Positions 1-6,989 of a DNA stretch of 17,561 nucleotides are shown here, piece after piece. Within the stretch, counting starts at the first letter, position 1. Every line of letters begins with the position of its first letter. The stretch covers positions 1-17,561 of the forward strand of contig JAQULA010000012.1 in NCBI GenBank assembly GCA_028718845.1. Direction: 5' to 3'. The translations under genes and the position numbers were made by a program. The notes beneath the pieces are model-generated. The model had not been told where the DNA came from. It did not search any database and saw only the letters and a list, made by a program, of their open reading frames with translations. Source of the DNA: Candidatus Omnitrophota bacterium. GTDB taxonomy: Bacteria; Omnitrophota; Gorgyraeia; B26-G9.

Positions 1-678
1 AAGCTGGTCATTACGACGCTTGATCCGACCCAGCTTCCGGGACGGAATATCACCGAACAGCAGGATACGGCTTTGCGCACCGCTCTTTCCCGCCAGTGGT
101 GGCCAAACGTATCCACCGATATCGGCGTGCGGATACGCTGGCAGCCGGAATTATTCGCCAACGCGGTCTGGGCGACGGCCTGGAAACGGGAAGTCTGGAC
201 GGTGTACCCGGAGCAACGATTTTATTGGGAAAATGAGCCCGGGTTCGGCGAGATATCCACCCTGGCTTTTGACCACTGGAAGAATCGCTGGAACACGCGA
301 TTTTCCACTTCAATTAAGTGGAGTGAGCAGGACCGGAGCGACGATCGCCGGGATGACCGGAAAGATGAGGGGTTCAGCTGGTCGGAGGTGTTTATTTTCG
401 GCTATGCCACGGAACTGCTCGATGAGACCCAGCTGGGCCGGATAATTTCCGGAGGCGATGTCGCCCGCGGATGGGGGCTGCGCCTGGCCGTATTCGGCCG
501 GTTCCATTATATGGATGAATACCTGGCCGGGATATTTTATCGCTGTCCGGTGCGCAAAAAATGGATGTATTTTATGATCGAGCCGGATGTTAGCTGGATG
601 AACGCAAATGAATGGGACCGCGAGTGGACGATTAAATGCGGTATCGAGATGCTGTTCTGGGGAGGCAAAGAACGTTAA
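1..678 (+). CDS. C-terminal part of a probable outer-membrane beta-barrel protein (5' end outside window)
   Basis: The frame is open from the first base to the TAA at 676-678, giving 225 residues with no start visible, so this is a 3' fragment. The translation is rich in Trp, Tyr and Phe in alternating hydrophobic/polar stretches (for example around residues 38-60, 85-110 and 165-185), separated by charged turns such as a D/R-rich segment near residues 110-122. That pattern is typical of transmembrane beta-strands of outer-membrane barrels, and no catalytic motif is seen. I do not recognise a named family. The last residues (GGKER) are not the classic terminal aromatic signature, so the barrel assignment is an inference. 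A candidate promoter for the next gene starts about 40 nt after the stop, so the two are probably separate units. Confidence 0.6.
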   Translation, partial: KLVITTLDPTQLPGRNITEQQDTALRTALSRQWWPNVSTDIGVRIRWQPELFANAVWATAWKREVWTVYPEQRFYWENEPGFGEISTLAFDHWKNRWNTRFSTSIKWSEQDRSDDRRDDRKDEGFSWSEVFIFGYATELLDETQLGRIISGGDVARGWGLRLAVFGRFHYMDEYLAGIFYRCPVRKKWMYFMIEPDVSWMNANEWDREWTIKCGIEMLFWGGKER

Positions 679-718
679 GTTTATAAGATCCAGGGGAAGC
701 CGGGACGGAAGAATTAGC

Positions 719-747
719 TTGCGATTAAATTTATGGGGGAGTATCAT
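719..747 (+). promoter_or_regulatory. Candidate sigma70-type promoter for the cysteine-rich protein
   Basis: TTGCGA (719-724) and TATCAT (742-747) are separated by 17 nt, which matches the consensus spacing with 4/6 and 5/6 identities. It lies about 100 nt before the start codon at 847. It is a pattern match only. Confidence 0.35.
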
Positions 748-846
748 CATTAGTATGATCAAACAGCGACAGGCAATACGCGGTTCGGAATCGGGCCGTG
801 AATACAAAAATGCGGCCGGATCCGACGGGTAAGGAAAAGAGGTTAA

Positions 847-1176
847 ATGAATTGTCCGATGTTTGTTGATTATGTAAGAGAATGCATGGATTTCATTACG
901 ATGGTTAAGGAGATAAATACAACCCTTTATTGCGCAAGCGAACAATATCAAAACTGCCCATTTTACAAATCGATTAAAAAAATAGGTTGTGTCTGTGAAA
1001 TGGTAAGCGTTTGCCCGATGTATAAAAATCTTTCGATCAGGGATTTTGACCGGTTTAAAGAAATATGCCGGAATTATTGCTTGTCGGATAATAATGTTAA
1101 CTGCGTGCGATATAAAATGAGAAAATCCGGGAATACGCCGCCGCCGGATTTAATGCCCGACGGGGGGATGCTTTAG
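847..1176 (+). CDS. Small cysteine-rich protein of unknown function
   Basis: A 109-residue soluble protein with ten cysteines (residues 3, 13, 29, 37, 48, 50, 56, 74, 78, 86). Two similar modules can be seen: C-x7-C-P-F-Y-K (29-41) and C-x5-C-P-M-Y-K (50-60), followed by C-x3-C-x7-C-x-R-Y-K-M (74-91). The C-terminal part ends in a PPPDLMPDG stretch. From memory this resembles small Cys-rich proteins of delta-proteobacteria and related phyla with a final 'C.RY.......P..L.P' pattern, often found near signalling genes. They are functionally uncharacterised, and metal or Fe-S binding is a plausible inference. No signal peptide or membrane segment is present, so it should be cytoplasmic. The start is supported by an AAGAGG-like ribosome-binding site at about 836-842. 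Confidence 0.75.
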   Translation: MNCPMFVDYVRECMDFITMVKEINTTLYCASEQYQNCPFYKSIKKIGCVCEMVSVCPMYKNLSIRDFDRFKEICRNYCLSDNNVNCVRYKMRKSGNTPPPDLMPDGGML

Positions 1177-1310
1177 CCCGAGGTAAAAACAGTTACGGGC
1201 CGAGAGAAGCAAGCTCCCGGGTCATGGCGCATATCGGGATTAGCTTATCCGGCTTTATAGTTCCACCGCTGCCGTCAATATGGATGTTTCAATCCGGAAA
1301 ATAAATCATC

Positions 1311-1345
1311 GTTACTCTTATCGCTAATCGCTTAACGCTATCCGC
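1311..1345 (+). repeat. Degenerate 7-bp tandem array (consensus CTANNCG)
   Basis: Five heptads in register (from 1311, 1318, 1325, 1332 and 1339) follow CT-A/T-N-N-C-G in the best phase, for example CTAATCG then CTTAACG; the first unit is the most degenerate. The same period and consensus recur at 7932-7958 (other strand) and 8361-8390. Apart from this array and the promoter at 1397, I see nothing convincing in the 1177-1474 gap. Confidence 0.6.
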
Positions 1346-1396
1346 TTGTTTGTCCGGGGGAGTAATGGGTGCCGATTCGCGCGCGATTTCCTCCTC

Positions 1397-1425
1397 TTGA
1401 CATCCCTCGGGTTCTATTTTAACAT
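1397..1425 (+). promoter_or_regulatory. Sigma70-type promoter of the 1475-5683 gene run
   Basis: A perfect TTGACA (1397-1402) is followed after exactly 17 nt by TAACAT (1420-1425, 4/6 to TATAAT). The expected transcription start near 1432 would give a leader of about 43 nt ending in a strong AAGGAGA ribosome-binding site (1464-1470). Confidence 0.6.
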
Positions 1426-1474
1426 AGTATCTCACGGATATTATTCGGTTAATCCCCTCTATTAAGGAGAGAGT

Positions 1475-2083
1475 ATGAAAAATTTATTGTTGGCCGGTTT
1501 GATCGGTTTGTGCTGCGGGATTGCTTCCTGCTCTTTTTTTGCCAAGGAAATTGTCCTGGATGGTTTTGAGGGGGAGTTGACCCACGATACGGTTGATTAC
1601 GGTTCCGGCGGCGGAGCGATATTTAACGTATCCGCGGAAAAAACCCTGAAAGTCGACGGCGAGCAATCGATAAAGCTGGATTATGATATATCCCAGGGCG
1701 GTTATTTGTGGGCTGCCCGCGGTTATAATTTGGATGTTAAGGGCGCGGCGTGCTGGAGCGTCCCGGCGCAGAAAATCAACTGGAAGCGGTTTAATGCCTT
1801 CAGCCTGTATATGTACGGCACAAATTCCGGCGGAAAAGTCGCGTTCGATATCAAGGATAAAGGCGCGGAGATGTGGCGGTTTGTGCTTGACGACAATTTT
1901 GAAGGATGGAAAGAAATTGTTATTCCGTTCGGCGAGTTTTTCGCGCGCTCGGATTGGCAGCCGTATAATGCCGAAAAAAACGGCACGATCGATTTCCCGA
2001 TTATGAGTTTTCAGTTTGAACCGCGCCGTCCGGACGCGCATGTTTATTATTTCGACCGGGTAGGATTGGTTCGCATTAAGTAA
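1475..2083 (+). CDS. Exported carbohydrate-binding-like (CBM11/CIA30-type jelly-roll) protein
   Basis: A 202-residue protein with an N-terminal signal (residues 1-19) ending in I-A-S-C, a good lipobox that would make Cys19 the lipidated residue. Cleavage after Ala23 by signal peptidase I is the alternative. The mature part begins 'VLDGFEGE', typical of single-domain galactose-binding-like modules of the CBM11/CIA30 type. It continues with beta-strand segments (SIKLDYDI, FNAFSLYMYG, KVAFDIKDK, WKEIVIPFGEF) and ends 'YYFDRVGLV', the usual last strand. These folds bind glycans or act as assembly factors; no catalytic residues are apparent. The start has an excellent SD (AAGGAGA, 1464-1470). It is the first gene behind the promoter at 1397, and the MscS gene follows after 29 nt. 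Periplasmic or outer-envelope glycan binding is inferred. Confidence 0.7.
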   Translation: MKNLLLAGLIGLCCGIASCSFFAKEIVLDGFEGELTHDTVDYGSGGGAIFNVSAEKTLKVDGEQSIKLDYDISQGGYLWAARGYNLDVKGAACWSVPAQKINWKRFNAFSLYMYGTNSGGKVAFDIKDKGAEMWRFVLDDNFEGWKEIVIPFGEFFARSDWQPYNAEKNGTIDFPIMSFQFEPRRPDAHVYYFDRVGLVRIK

Positions 2084-2112
2084 GGCCGGCGCCGGAACAG
2101 GAGGATTAAACG

Positions 2113-3186
2113 ATGATTCCCAAGAGCATGTATGCGGTGTATTTCGGCAATAGTCTGTTGGACTACTGCGTTACCGGGCTGATCTTTGTGGCCCTGTGTG
2201 TTGTCCTGCGGATGTTGAAGCAGGTCGGGTTGAGACGCCTGAAAGCCTGGGCAGCCACGACGACTACGACGATCGATGATTTTGCCATCCATATTTTACA
2301 GCAGAACGTCATGCCGTTGCTTTATTTCGGCGCGCTGTATTTCAGCCTGCAGAATTTAACCCTGCCGGCGGGCCTGCAACAAACAATCGGGACCGCCTGG
2401 ACGGTGGTGGCCACGATCATCACGATTCGCTTCCTGGTCTCCTTGATCAATTTTGTCCTGGTCTCGGTGTGGGTGAAAAAAACCAAGGATGAAACCCGAC
2501 AGGACAGTTTAAGGGGCATTATGACGGTAATCAAGATCCTGATCTGGGGGTTGGGGATCATTGTTCTTTTGGATAATCTGGGATATAAGGTTTCCACGGT
2601 TATTGCCGGACTGGGTATCGGCGGCGTGGCCGTGGCTCTGGCCGCGCAAACGATTCTCGGCGATCTGTTCAGCCATTTTTCGATCTTGTTCGACCGGCCG
2701 TTCGAACTGGGCGATTTTATCATTGTCGGCGATTTTATGGGTACCGTGGAGCACATTGGCATAAAAACCACCCGCATCCGCAGTTTAAGCGGAGAACAGC
2801 TGGTTTTTTCCAACACCGATCTGACCAATTCCCGCGTGCGCAATTACAAACGGATGGATAAACGCCGGGTGTTGTTTAAACTGGGAGTGGTGTATGGAAC
2901 CAGTCATGCCCGGCTTCAGGAAATACCGGGGATAATCAAAAAAATAGTCGCGGGCATAAACGACACGGCGTTTGACCGGGCGCATTTTTCGGCTTTCGGG
3001 GATTTTAATCTGGAAATCGAAGTGGTATATTTTGTATTGAGCCCGGACTACAATAAATATATGGATATCCAGCAGGCGATCAACCTCGCGATCAAACAGG
3101 AGTTCGAGAAACGGGACATTGAATTCGCCTTCCCGACGCAGACCGTTTATGTCAATCCTCCCGAAACTAAAAGGACGGCCGCATGA
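2113..3186 (+). CDS. MscS-family mechanosensitive ion channel
   Basis: A 357-residue inner-membrane protein. Hydrophobic segments lie at about 14-35, 66-80, 93-121 and 136-156. They are followed by the Gly/Ala-rich pore helix 'TVIAGLGIGGVAVALAAQ' (162-179) and the 'LFDRPFELGDFI' junction (192-203) that leads into the MscS beta domain, both hallmarks of the family. The C-terminal alpha/beta domain runs to about 345. Such channels open under membrane tension and release solutes on hypo-osmotic shock. An AGGAGG ribosome-binding site (2099-2104) supports the ATG. The stop overlaps the next start as ATGA (3183-3186), so this channel and the GroES-like protein should be translationally coupled. The extra N-terminal helices make it longer than the minimal three-helix MscS. 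Confidence 0.93.
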   Translation: MIPKSMYAVYFGNSLLDYCVTGLIFVALCVVLRMLKQVGLRRLKAWAATTTTTIDDFAIHILQQNVMPLLYFGALYFSLQNLTLPAGLQQTIGTAWTVVATIITIRFLVSLINFVLVSVWVKKTKDETRQDSLRGIMTVIKILIWGLGIIVLLDNLGYKVSTVIAGLGIGGVAVALAAQTILGDLFSHFSILFDRPFELGDFIIVGDFMGTVEHIGIKTTRIRSLSGEQLVFSNTDLTNSRVRNYKRMDKRRVLFKLGVVYGTSHARLQEIPGIIKKIVAGINDTAFDRAHFSAFGDFNLEIEVVYFVLSPDYNKYMDIQQAINLAIKQEFEKRDIEFAFPTQTVYVNPPETKRTAA

Positions 3187-3557
3187 AGCGAGAGCTGATT
3201 ATTATCGGCGATAGAGTATTGATCAAGCCGGATGACCAGAAAGAAATAACCGGTTCGGGGTTATATCTTCCGCAGGGCGCTTATGAGAAGGAAAAGGTCC
3301 ACAGCGGAAAAATCATCAAGGTCGGTCCGGGGATCCCGGTGGCCGAGCCGCGCGATGCCCAGGATGAACCGTGGAAGGAACTGGAAAATACCCAGCCGCA
3401 TTATGTTCCGCTGCAGGCGCGTATCAACGACCGGGCGATATTTTTGAAGAATTCCGCGATTGAAATCGAATATGAAGATACGAAATATGTTATTGTCCCG
3501 CAATCGGCGATCCTGGCGCTTATTCGCTATGAAGTGCCGCCGGATGAGCTCGTCTAA
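3183..3557 (+). CDS. groES: GroES (Cpn10)-family co-chaperonin paralogue
   Basis: A 124-residue protein, compared with about 95 for canonical GroES. The N-terminus 'GDRVLIKPDD' (9-18), the mobile-loop region 'ITGSGLYLPQGAYEKEKV' (22-39), 'GKIIKVGPG' (42-50) and the C-terminal 'VIVPQSAILALI' (103-114) align with the Cpn10 fold. Between residues 51 and 85 there is an acidic, Pro-rich expansion replacing the short roof-loop segment of canonical GroES. No GroEL gene is nearby, and the start overlaps the MscS stop. The family role is capping of GroEL. Because of the insertion and context it may be a specialised paralogue rather than the housekeeping co-chaperonin, so the gene symbol denotes family only. 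Confidence 0.8.
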   Translation: MKRELIIIGDRVLIKPDDQKEITGSGLYLPQGAYEKEKVHSGKIIKVGPGIPVAEPRDAQDEPWKELENTQPHYVPLQARINDRAIFLKNSAIEIEYEDTKYVIVPQSAILALIRYEVPPDELV

Positions 3558-3574
3558 CCCGGGAAGGGGAAAAT

Positions 3575-4318
3575 GTGGAAATAATCTTCTTGGGTACCAA
3601 CGGCTGGTTCGATACGCGTACCGGCAATACGATTTGTACGCTGATTAAAACGGAAACCGGCAATATTATTCTTGATGCCGGATTCGGCATTGCCAAAGCC
3701 GATCGTTATCTGGACAGGCAAAAACCCACCTATATATTTCTAAGCCATCTGCATCTGGACCATATCGCCGGGCTGCATGCGCTGGCCAAATTCCGTTTTC
3801 CCCGAAAACTGGTGCTTTACACCGTCCCGGGAACGCTGAAAACCCTAAAGCATTTTCTCGCCCAGCCGTTTACGGTGCCGCCGCAGCGGCTGCCGTTTTC
3901 CCTGGACATACGCGTGGTTTCTCCGCGCATGCGCTGTTCCGGAGTTACGGTGACGGCCCGCGAATTGGTGCATTCCAGCCGTTGTCTGGGTTATCGTTTC
4001 GAGCATAAAAACCAAACCGTTTCGTATTGTACCGACACCGGGGTTTGCGATAATGCGATCCGTCTGGCGCAGCAGGCCGACGTGCTTATTACCGAATGCG
4101 CCTTGCGTAAAGGTCAGGATGATGAGGGCTGGCCACATCTTGATCCAACGCATGCGGCGTCTCTGGCCCGCGACGCCGGAGCGCGGCGGCTGGTGATGAC
4201 CCATTTCGATGCCGAAAATTACCGCAGCTTAACGCAGCGCCGGAGAGCGCAGTCGCAGGCGCGGATCATTTTTCCGCAGAGCAGGGCGGCTTATGACGGT
4301 ATGCGCGTGCGTCTATAA
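3575..4318 (+). CDS. Metallo-beta-lactamase-fold hydrolase (RNase Z / phosphodiesterase-like)
   Basis: A 247-residue protein starting at GTG (3575), preceded by a purine-rich AAGGGGA (3564-3570). It carries the zinc motif HxHxDH as H58-L-H60-L-D62-H63, plus candidate ligands H133 (LVHS), D154 (CTDTG) and H210 (VMTHF). The N-terminus 'MEIIFLGTNGW..TRTGNT' and the 'HLDPTHAASLARDAGARRLVMTHF' type of C-terminal block (split here: H188 to H193, then 206-211) match the RNase Z/ElaC-like branch of the superfamily. It lacks an obvious exosite arm, so tRNA processing cannot be claimed; a cytoplasmic phosphodiesterase or related hydrolase is the safe call. It follows the GroES gene by 17 nt, in the same likely operon. 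Confidence 0.85.
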   Translation: MEIIFLGTNGWFDTRTGNTICTLIKTETGNIILDAGFGIAKADRYLDRQKPTYIFLSHLHLDHIAGLHALAKFRFPRKLVLYTVPGTLKTLKHFLAQPFTVPPQRLPFSLDIRVVSPRMRCSGVTVTARELVHSSRCLGYRFEHKNQTVSYCTDTGVCDNAIRLAQQADVLITECALRKGQDDEGWPHLDPTHAASLARDAGARRLVMTHFDAENYRSLTQRRRAQSQARIIFPQSRAAYDGMRVRL

Positions 4319-4363
4319 GACTGCGGCAATAGATATATAGCGATAGGGTCAGGATGCCTCCAC

Positions 4364-5683
4364 ATGAATTATACATACCGATTGGCAGCGGCAATCATGG
4401 CTGTTTTTCTGGCGGGTTCGGCCGTGCGGAACTCCGCGCTGAGCGCGCCGCAGCAAGGCGAATACGCAACGCTCGCGGCGGCAATAACCGCGCAGTACGA
4501 ACTTATCCATGACGTCATGTTTTCATACGTTCAGGTCAGCCGCAAAGATAATGTTACGGTAGCCGGGACATTGCGTTTTAAGCAGCCGAATATGTTTAAA
4601 TCGGAAATCGAGGTAACCGGGGCAAATCCCGGGTACGTGCTGCGTAATGTAAGTGTTTTTGACGGTAAATTTTTATGGCAGCAGCAGACCGTATCCGGTG
4701 ACCCGTCGGTGCGGGTCATAAAATCGAATCTGGATGCCAAACAGCGGCAAAGCGAGTCCTTGCTCGAACAGGTTGATGTTTGCCGCCAGTTTTCTGCGCT
4801 GAAACGCGACTATGAAATTATTTCGGTGCGGGAGGACCGGTTCGAGCAGCGGCCGGTGAGTGTGTTGAAATTCCGGATCCGGGCGGAGGCGCGGGCCGGG
4901 ATGCTCCAGCGGCTGAAGGCATCCCATAGTTTTGATGCGGACAACTTCCCGGAAGAAAAGAATTTTTATTGGGATGATGCCGCGCGGTTTTGCGCGAAAC
5001 TGGAGACGCTCAACAATAAGCAAGCGGTAATATCGACGATTACCTATCGCGGGGTTATTGTCAACGCTCAGCCGGAGGATTCGATCTTTTCGTACACGCC
5101 TCCGGATAAGGCGGTGATCATGGACATGACCGGGGTGATCGGACGGGAAATTAAGCGGCCGGAATATAACGGCACCGAAAATGAAAAAGCGGGCACTCCC
5201 GGCCCGGTGTTCGCGCTTACCGATTTGTTCGGTAAGCTTTTTGATTCGGCCCGGGTGAGGGGAAAGATCGTTGTAATCGGGTTTTGGCTGGCGCAGTCAC
5301 CGGAGTGTCGGGGCGCGGTGGCATTACTGGATACCCTTTATCAGGATACCGCCGGAGAAGATGACGTGGCGGTGTTTACGCTGAGCCGGGGGAAAGAAGC
5401 CGTGCTGGAATACATGGATGAGAACGGATGCACGGTCCCGGTATTATTGGATGAAAACGGCACGGTTGCCGCGCAGTTCGGAGTAGAATCGGTCCCGCGA
5501 ATATTTGTTATCGATCAACAGGGGATTATTTATACGGGGTATTCCGGTGATCGTGCCGGTATTCGTGATGCCCTGGCAAAGGATATCGAAACGTTACGGG
5601 AAAAAGCCGAGAAATCGATAAACAAAAATAAAACGCGCAGTCAACCCCGGACCGATACCCTGGAAAAAGAATATTTCCGGTAA
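4364..5683 (+). CDS. Exported LolA-like domain fused to a thioredoxin-fold domain lacking the CxxC motif
   Basis: A 439-residue protein with an N-terminal signal (about 1-28, ...NSALSAPQQ). Residues 35-255 resemble a LolA/outer-membrane lipoprotein-sorting beta-sheet domain: 'FSYVQVSRKDNVTVAGTLRFKQPNMF', strands through 'FLWQQQ', and a late 'FSYTPPDKA'. After a linker, residues 278-400 form a TlpA/AhpC-like thioredoxin domain. Its parts are 'GPVFALTDLFG', 'GKIVVIGFW' (300-308), the active-site loop QSPEC-R (311-316), 'VPRIFVID' with the expected cis-Pro at 378, and 'GIIYTGYSG'. Canonical TlpA has WCPPC; here the first cysteine is Ser312 and only Cys315 remains, so dithiol exchange is unlikely. 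The polar C-terminal tail (410-439) is probably unstructured. A weak AGGA site (4351-4354) precedes the ATG. It lies 45 nt after the hydrolase gene and may be the last gene of the run that starts at 1475. Confidence 0.8.
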   Translation: MNYTYRLAAAIMAVFLAGSAVRNSALSAPQQGEYATLAAAITAQYELIHDVMFSYVQVSRKDNVTVAGTLRFKQPNMFKSEIEVTGANPGYVLRNVSVFDGKFLWQQQTVSGDPSVRVIKSNLDAKQRQSESLLEQVDVCRQFSALKRDYEIISVREDRFEQRPVSVLKFRIRAEARAGMLQRLKASHSFDADNFPEEKNFYWDDAARFCAKLETLNNKQAVISTITYRGVIVNAQPEDSIFSYTPPDKAVIMDMTGVIGREIKRPEYNGTENEKAGTPGPVFALTDLFGKLFDSARVRGKIVVIGFWLAQSPECRGAVALLDTLYQDTAGEDDVAVFTLSRGKEAVLEYMDENGCTVPVLLDENGTVAAQFGVESVPRIFVIDQQGIIYTGYSGDRAGIRDALAKDIETLREKAEKSINKNKTRSQPRTDTLEKEYFR

Positions 5684-5762
5684 ACTGCGTTATCCGGGCG
5701 AAACGGACAACAGATTAAATGAGCTGTTTTTTAAAATGCCAACTATTTTAGGGTGAGACTCC

Positions 5763-6545
5763 ATGAAAAAAAACGCGAAACACGAGTTGAGTGCGGCAAT
5801 TGACGCGGCGGTGGATGCCGGGGCAATGATTAAAAAACGCCTGGGGCGTACCGGGACAATCCGTTATAAGGGAGCGATTAATATCGTGACCGAGGTGGAT
5901 GAAAAAGCCGAGGCGCTGATTGTCGGAAAACTGAATAAAGCGTTTCCGGATTACGGTATCATTGCCGAAGAGAGTGCTCCGGAAAGGAAAGGTTCCGGGA
6001 GTTGGATCATCGATCCTTTGGACGGTACGACTAATTTCGCGCATGGATTTCCTTTTTTTTGCGTGTCCATCGCCCTGGAACGGGAAGGCGACGTAGTATT
6101 GGGCGTGGTGTATGACCCAATGCATGAAGAGTTGTTTACCGCGGTCAAAGGGGGCGGCGCGTACCGTAATAATCAACCTATCCGGGTCTCGGAAGTGGAT
6201 GTTATCGGCAAAGCGTTTTTAGCCACGGGGTTTTCCTACGCGTTTAAAACCAAAAAAGACAATAACCTGGATCATTTCCGCCGGTTTATGATGGCGGCAT
6301 TCGCTATCCGCCGCGCCGGTGCCGCGGCCCTGGACTTGTGTTATGTGGCCTGCGGCCGGTTTGACGGGTTTTGGGAGCTTGATTTGAAACCCTGGGATAC
6401 GGCTGCGGCAACGTTGATCATCCGGGAAGCCGGCGGCATTACTACGAATTTTGACGGCAGTCCGCACAGTAATTACAGCCATAAGCTGGTTGCCAGTAAC
6501 GGCCTTTTGCACAAGCGGATGCTCGCGATTCTCGAACAGGGGTGA
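5763..6545 (+). CDS. suhB: Inositol-1-monophosphatase family protein
   Basis: A 260-residue protein of normal family length with all the diagnostic blocks: 'GIIAEES' with metal ligands E69/E70, 'WIIDPLDGTTNFAHGFPFF' (81-99) with D84 and D87, and 'WDTAAATLIIREAGG' (211-225) with the third metal ligand D212. It hydrolyses inositol or related sugar phosphates in a Mg2+-dependent way in the cytoplasm; substrate choice (myo-inositol-1-P or another small phosphoester) cannot be read from sequence. The ATG follows an AGGGTG site at about 5750-5755. The 79-nt gap to the LolA-thioredoxin gene contains no convincing promoter or terminator. Confidence 0.92.
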   Translation: MKKNAKHELSAAIDAAVDAGAMIKKRLGRTGTIRYKGAINIVTEVDEKAEALIVGKLNKAFPDYGIIAEESAPERKGSGSWIIDPLDGTTNFAHGFPFFCVSIALEREGDVVLGVVYDPMHEELFTAVKGGGAYRNNQPIRVSEVDVIGKAFLATGFSYAFKTKKDNNLDHFRRFMMAAFAIRRAGAAALDLCYVACGRFDGFWELDLKPWDTAAATLIIREAGGITTNFDGSPHSNYSHKLVASNGLLHKRMLAILEQG

Positions 6546-6633
6546 ACGGTGAATATAACCGGGTGGTTAGTTGTTTGTTGCAATGTTTGAAGTGATCGCG
6601 GGAAGAAGTAACCGGGGAAATTTGTGCATTGTA

Positions 6634-6900
6634 GCGGGGCGATGCCTGCCCCTGCACCCCAGCCTTCATTTCTTTTGTGTGGACAAAAGAAATGAAGCAA
6701 AGAAAAACCACCCCCGTGGAATTTTTTTGCGATGTTCTTCTTTATTGGGTTCATCAAAGGAGATGATTAAGGTAATTGGATTCAGGCCCATAAAAAACAT
6801 GTGCCTTCACGCCGATAAGACATCCTGTCTTAGCGGCGCTCCGGCATCCATGCCTCCGTTCCAATTACCTTAATCAAAGAACATCTGCAGAAAATTCCAA
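6634..6900 (+). repeat. Palindromic intergenic repeat element, copy R1
   Basis: It starts with a GGGGC/GCCCC hairpin (6636-6640 with 6648-6652), then CCCCAGC and a perfect 15-bp stem with a 4-nt loop (6664-6697, left arm CTTCATTTCTTTTGT), then CAAAGAAAA and a C-run. The remainder is a long imperfect inverted repeat. TGGAATTTT (6717-6725) pairs with 6891-6899, GATGTTCTT (6731-6739) with 6877-6885, and GATTAAGGTAATTGG (6765-6779) with 6861-6875. A 25-nt segment, 6740-6764, is present in the left arm only. The core at 6832-6858 (AGCGGCGCT..CG.CATCC) recurs in R2 at 8225-8250. No coding potential is accepted here. It fills most of the gene-free 6546-6989 stretch. Confidence 0.75.
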
Positions 6901-6943
6901 AGGGGGCAACTGCTCGAAGTTGATTTTATCAGCGGCGAGTTAG

Positions 6944-6974
6944 CTTGTGACTGGTGACCTGTGTCTTGTGACTT
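6944..6974 (+). repeat. 7-bp tandem array (consensus CTTGTGA) just before a ribosome-binding site
   Basis: Four heptads in register begin at 6944, 6951, 6958 and 6965: CTTGTGA, CTGGTGA, CCTGTGT, CTTGTGA. They end 6 nt before the GGAGGT ribosome-binding site (6980-6985) of the next gene. The array shares period 7 and the leading CT with the CTANNCG arrays but has a different core. Confidence 0.6.
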
Positions 6975-6989
6975 CGATTGGAGGTAATC

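Noticed and set aside
310..951. 213-residue minus-strand reading frame
   Set aside because: Antisense to two better-supported plus-strand genes; no recognisable domain.
1177..1300. Possible c-di-GMP-type riboswitch upstream of the 1475 gene (GAAGCAAGC...GGGTCATGGC)
   Set aside because: The conserved GGACGCAAAGCC and GNRA/tetraloop-receptor elements are not there in the right order, and it lies upstream of the promoter at 1397.
4331..4346. Possible remnant of a CTANNCG array (AGATATATAGCGATAG)
   Set aside because: Period does not hold for more than one unit.
5709..5732. Terminator-like AACAG/CTGTT stem followed by T-run after the LolA-thioredoxin gene
   Set aside because: Only 5 bp with a 10-nt A/T-rich loop; too weak to call.
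6442..6757. Two minus-strand reading frames (89 and 94 residues) across R1 and the suhB 3' end
   Set aside because: They are translations of the palindromic repeat and antisense suhB; no ribosome-binding site, and no protein family recognised.
6978..6989. TTG start for the TIM-barrel gene
   Set aside because: It overlaps the GGAGGT ribosome-binding site that serves ATG 6990.
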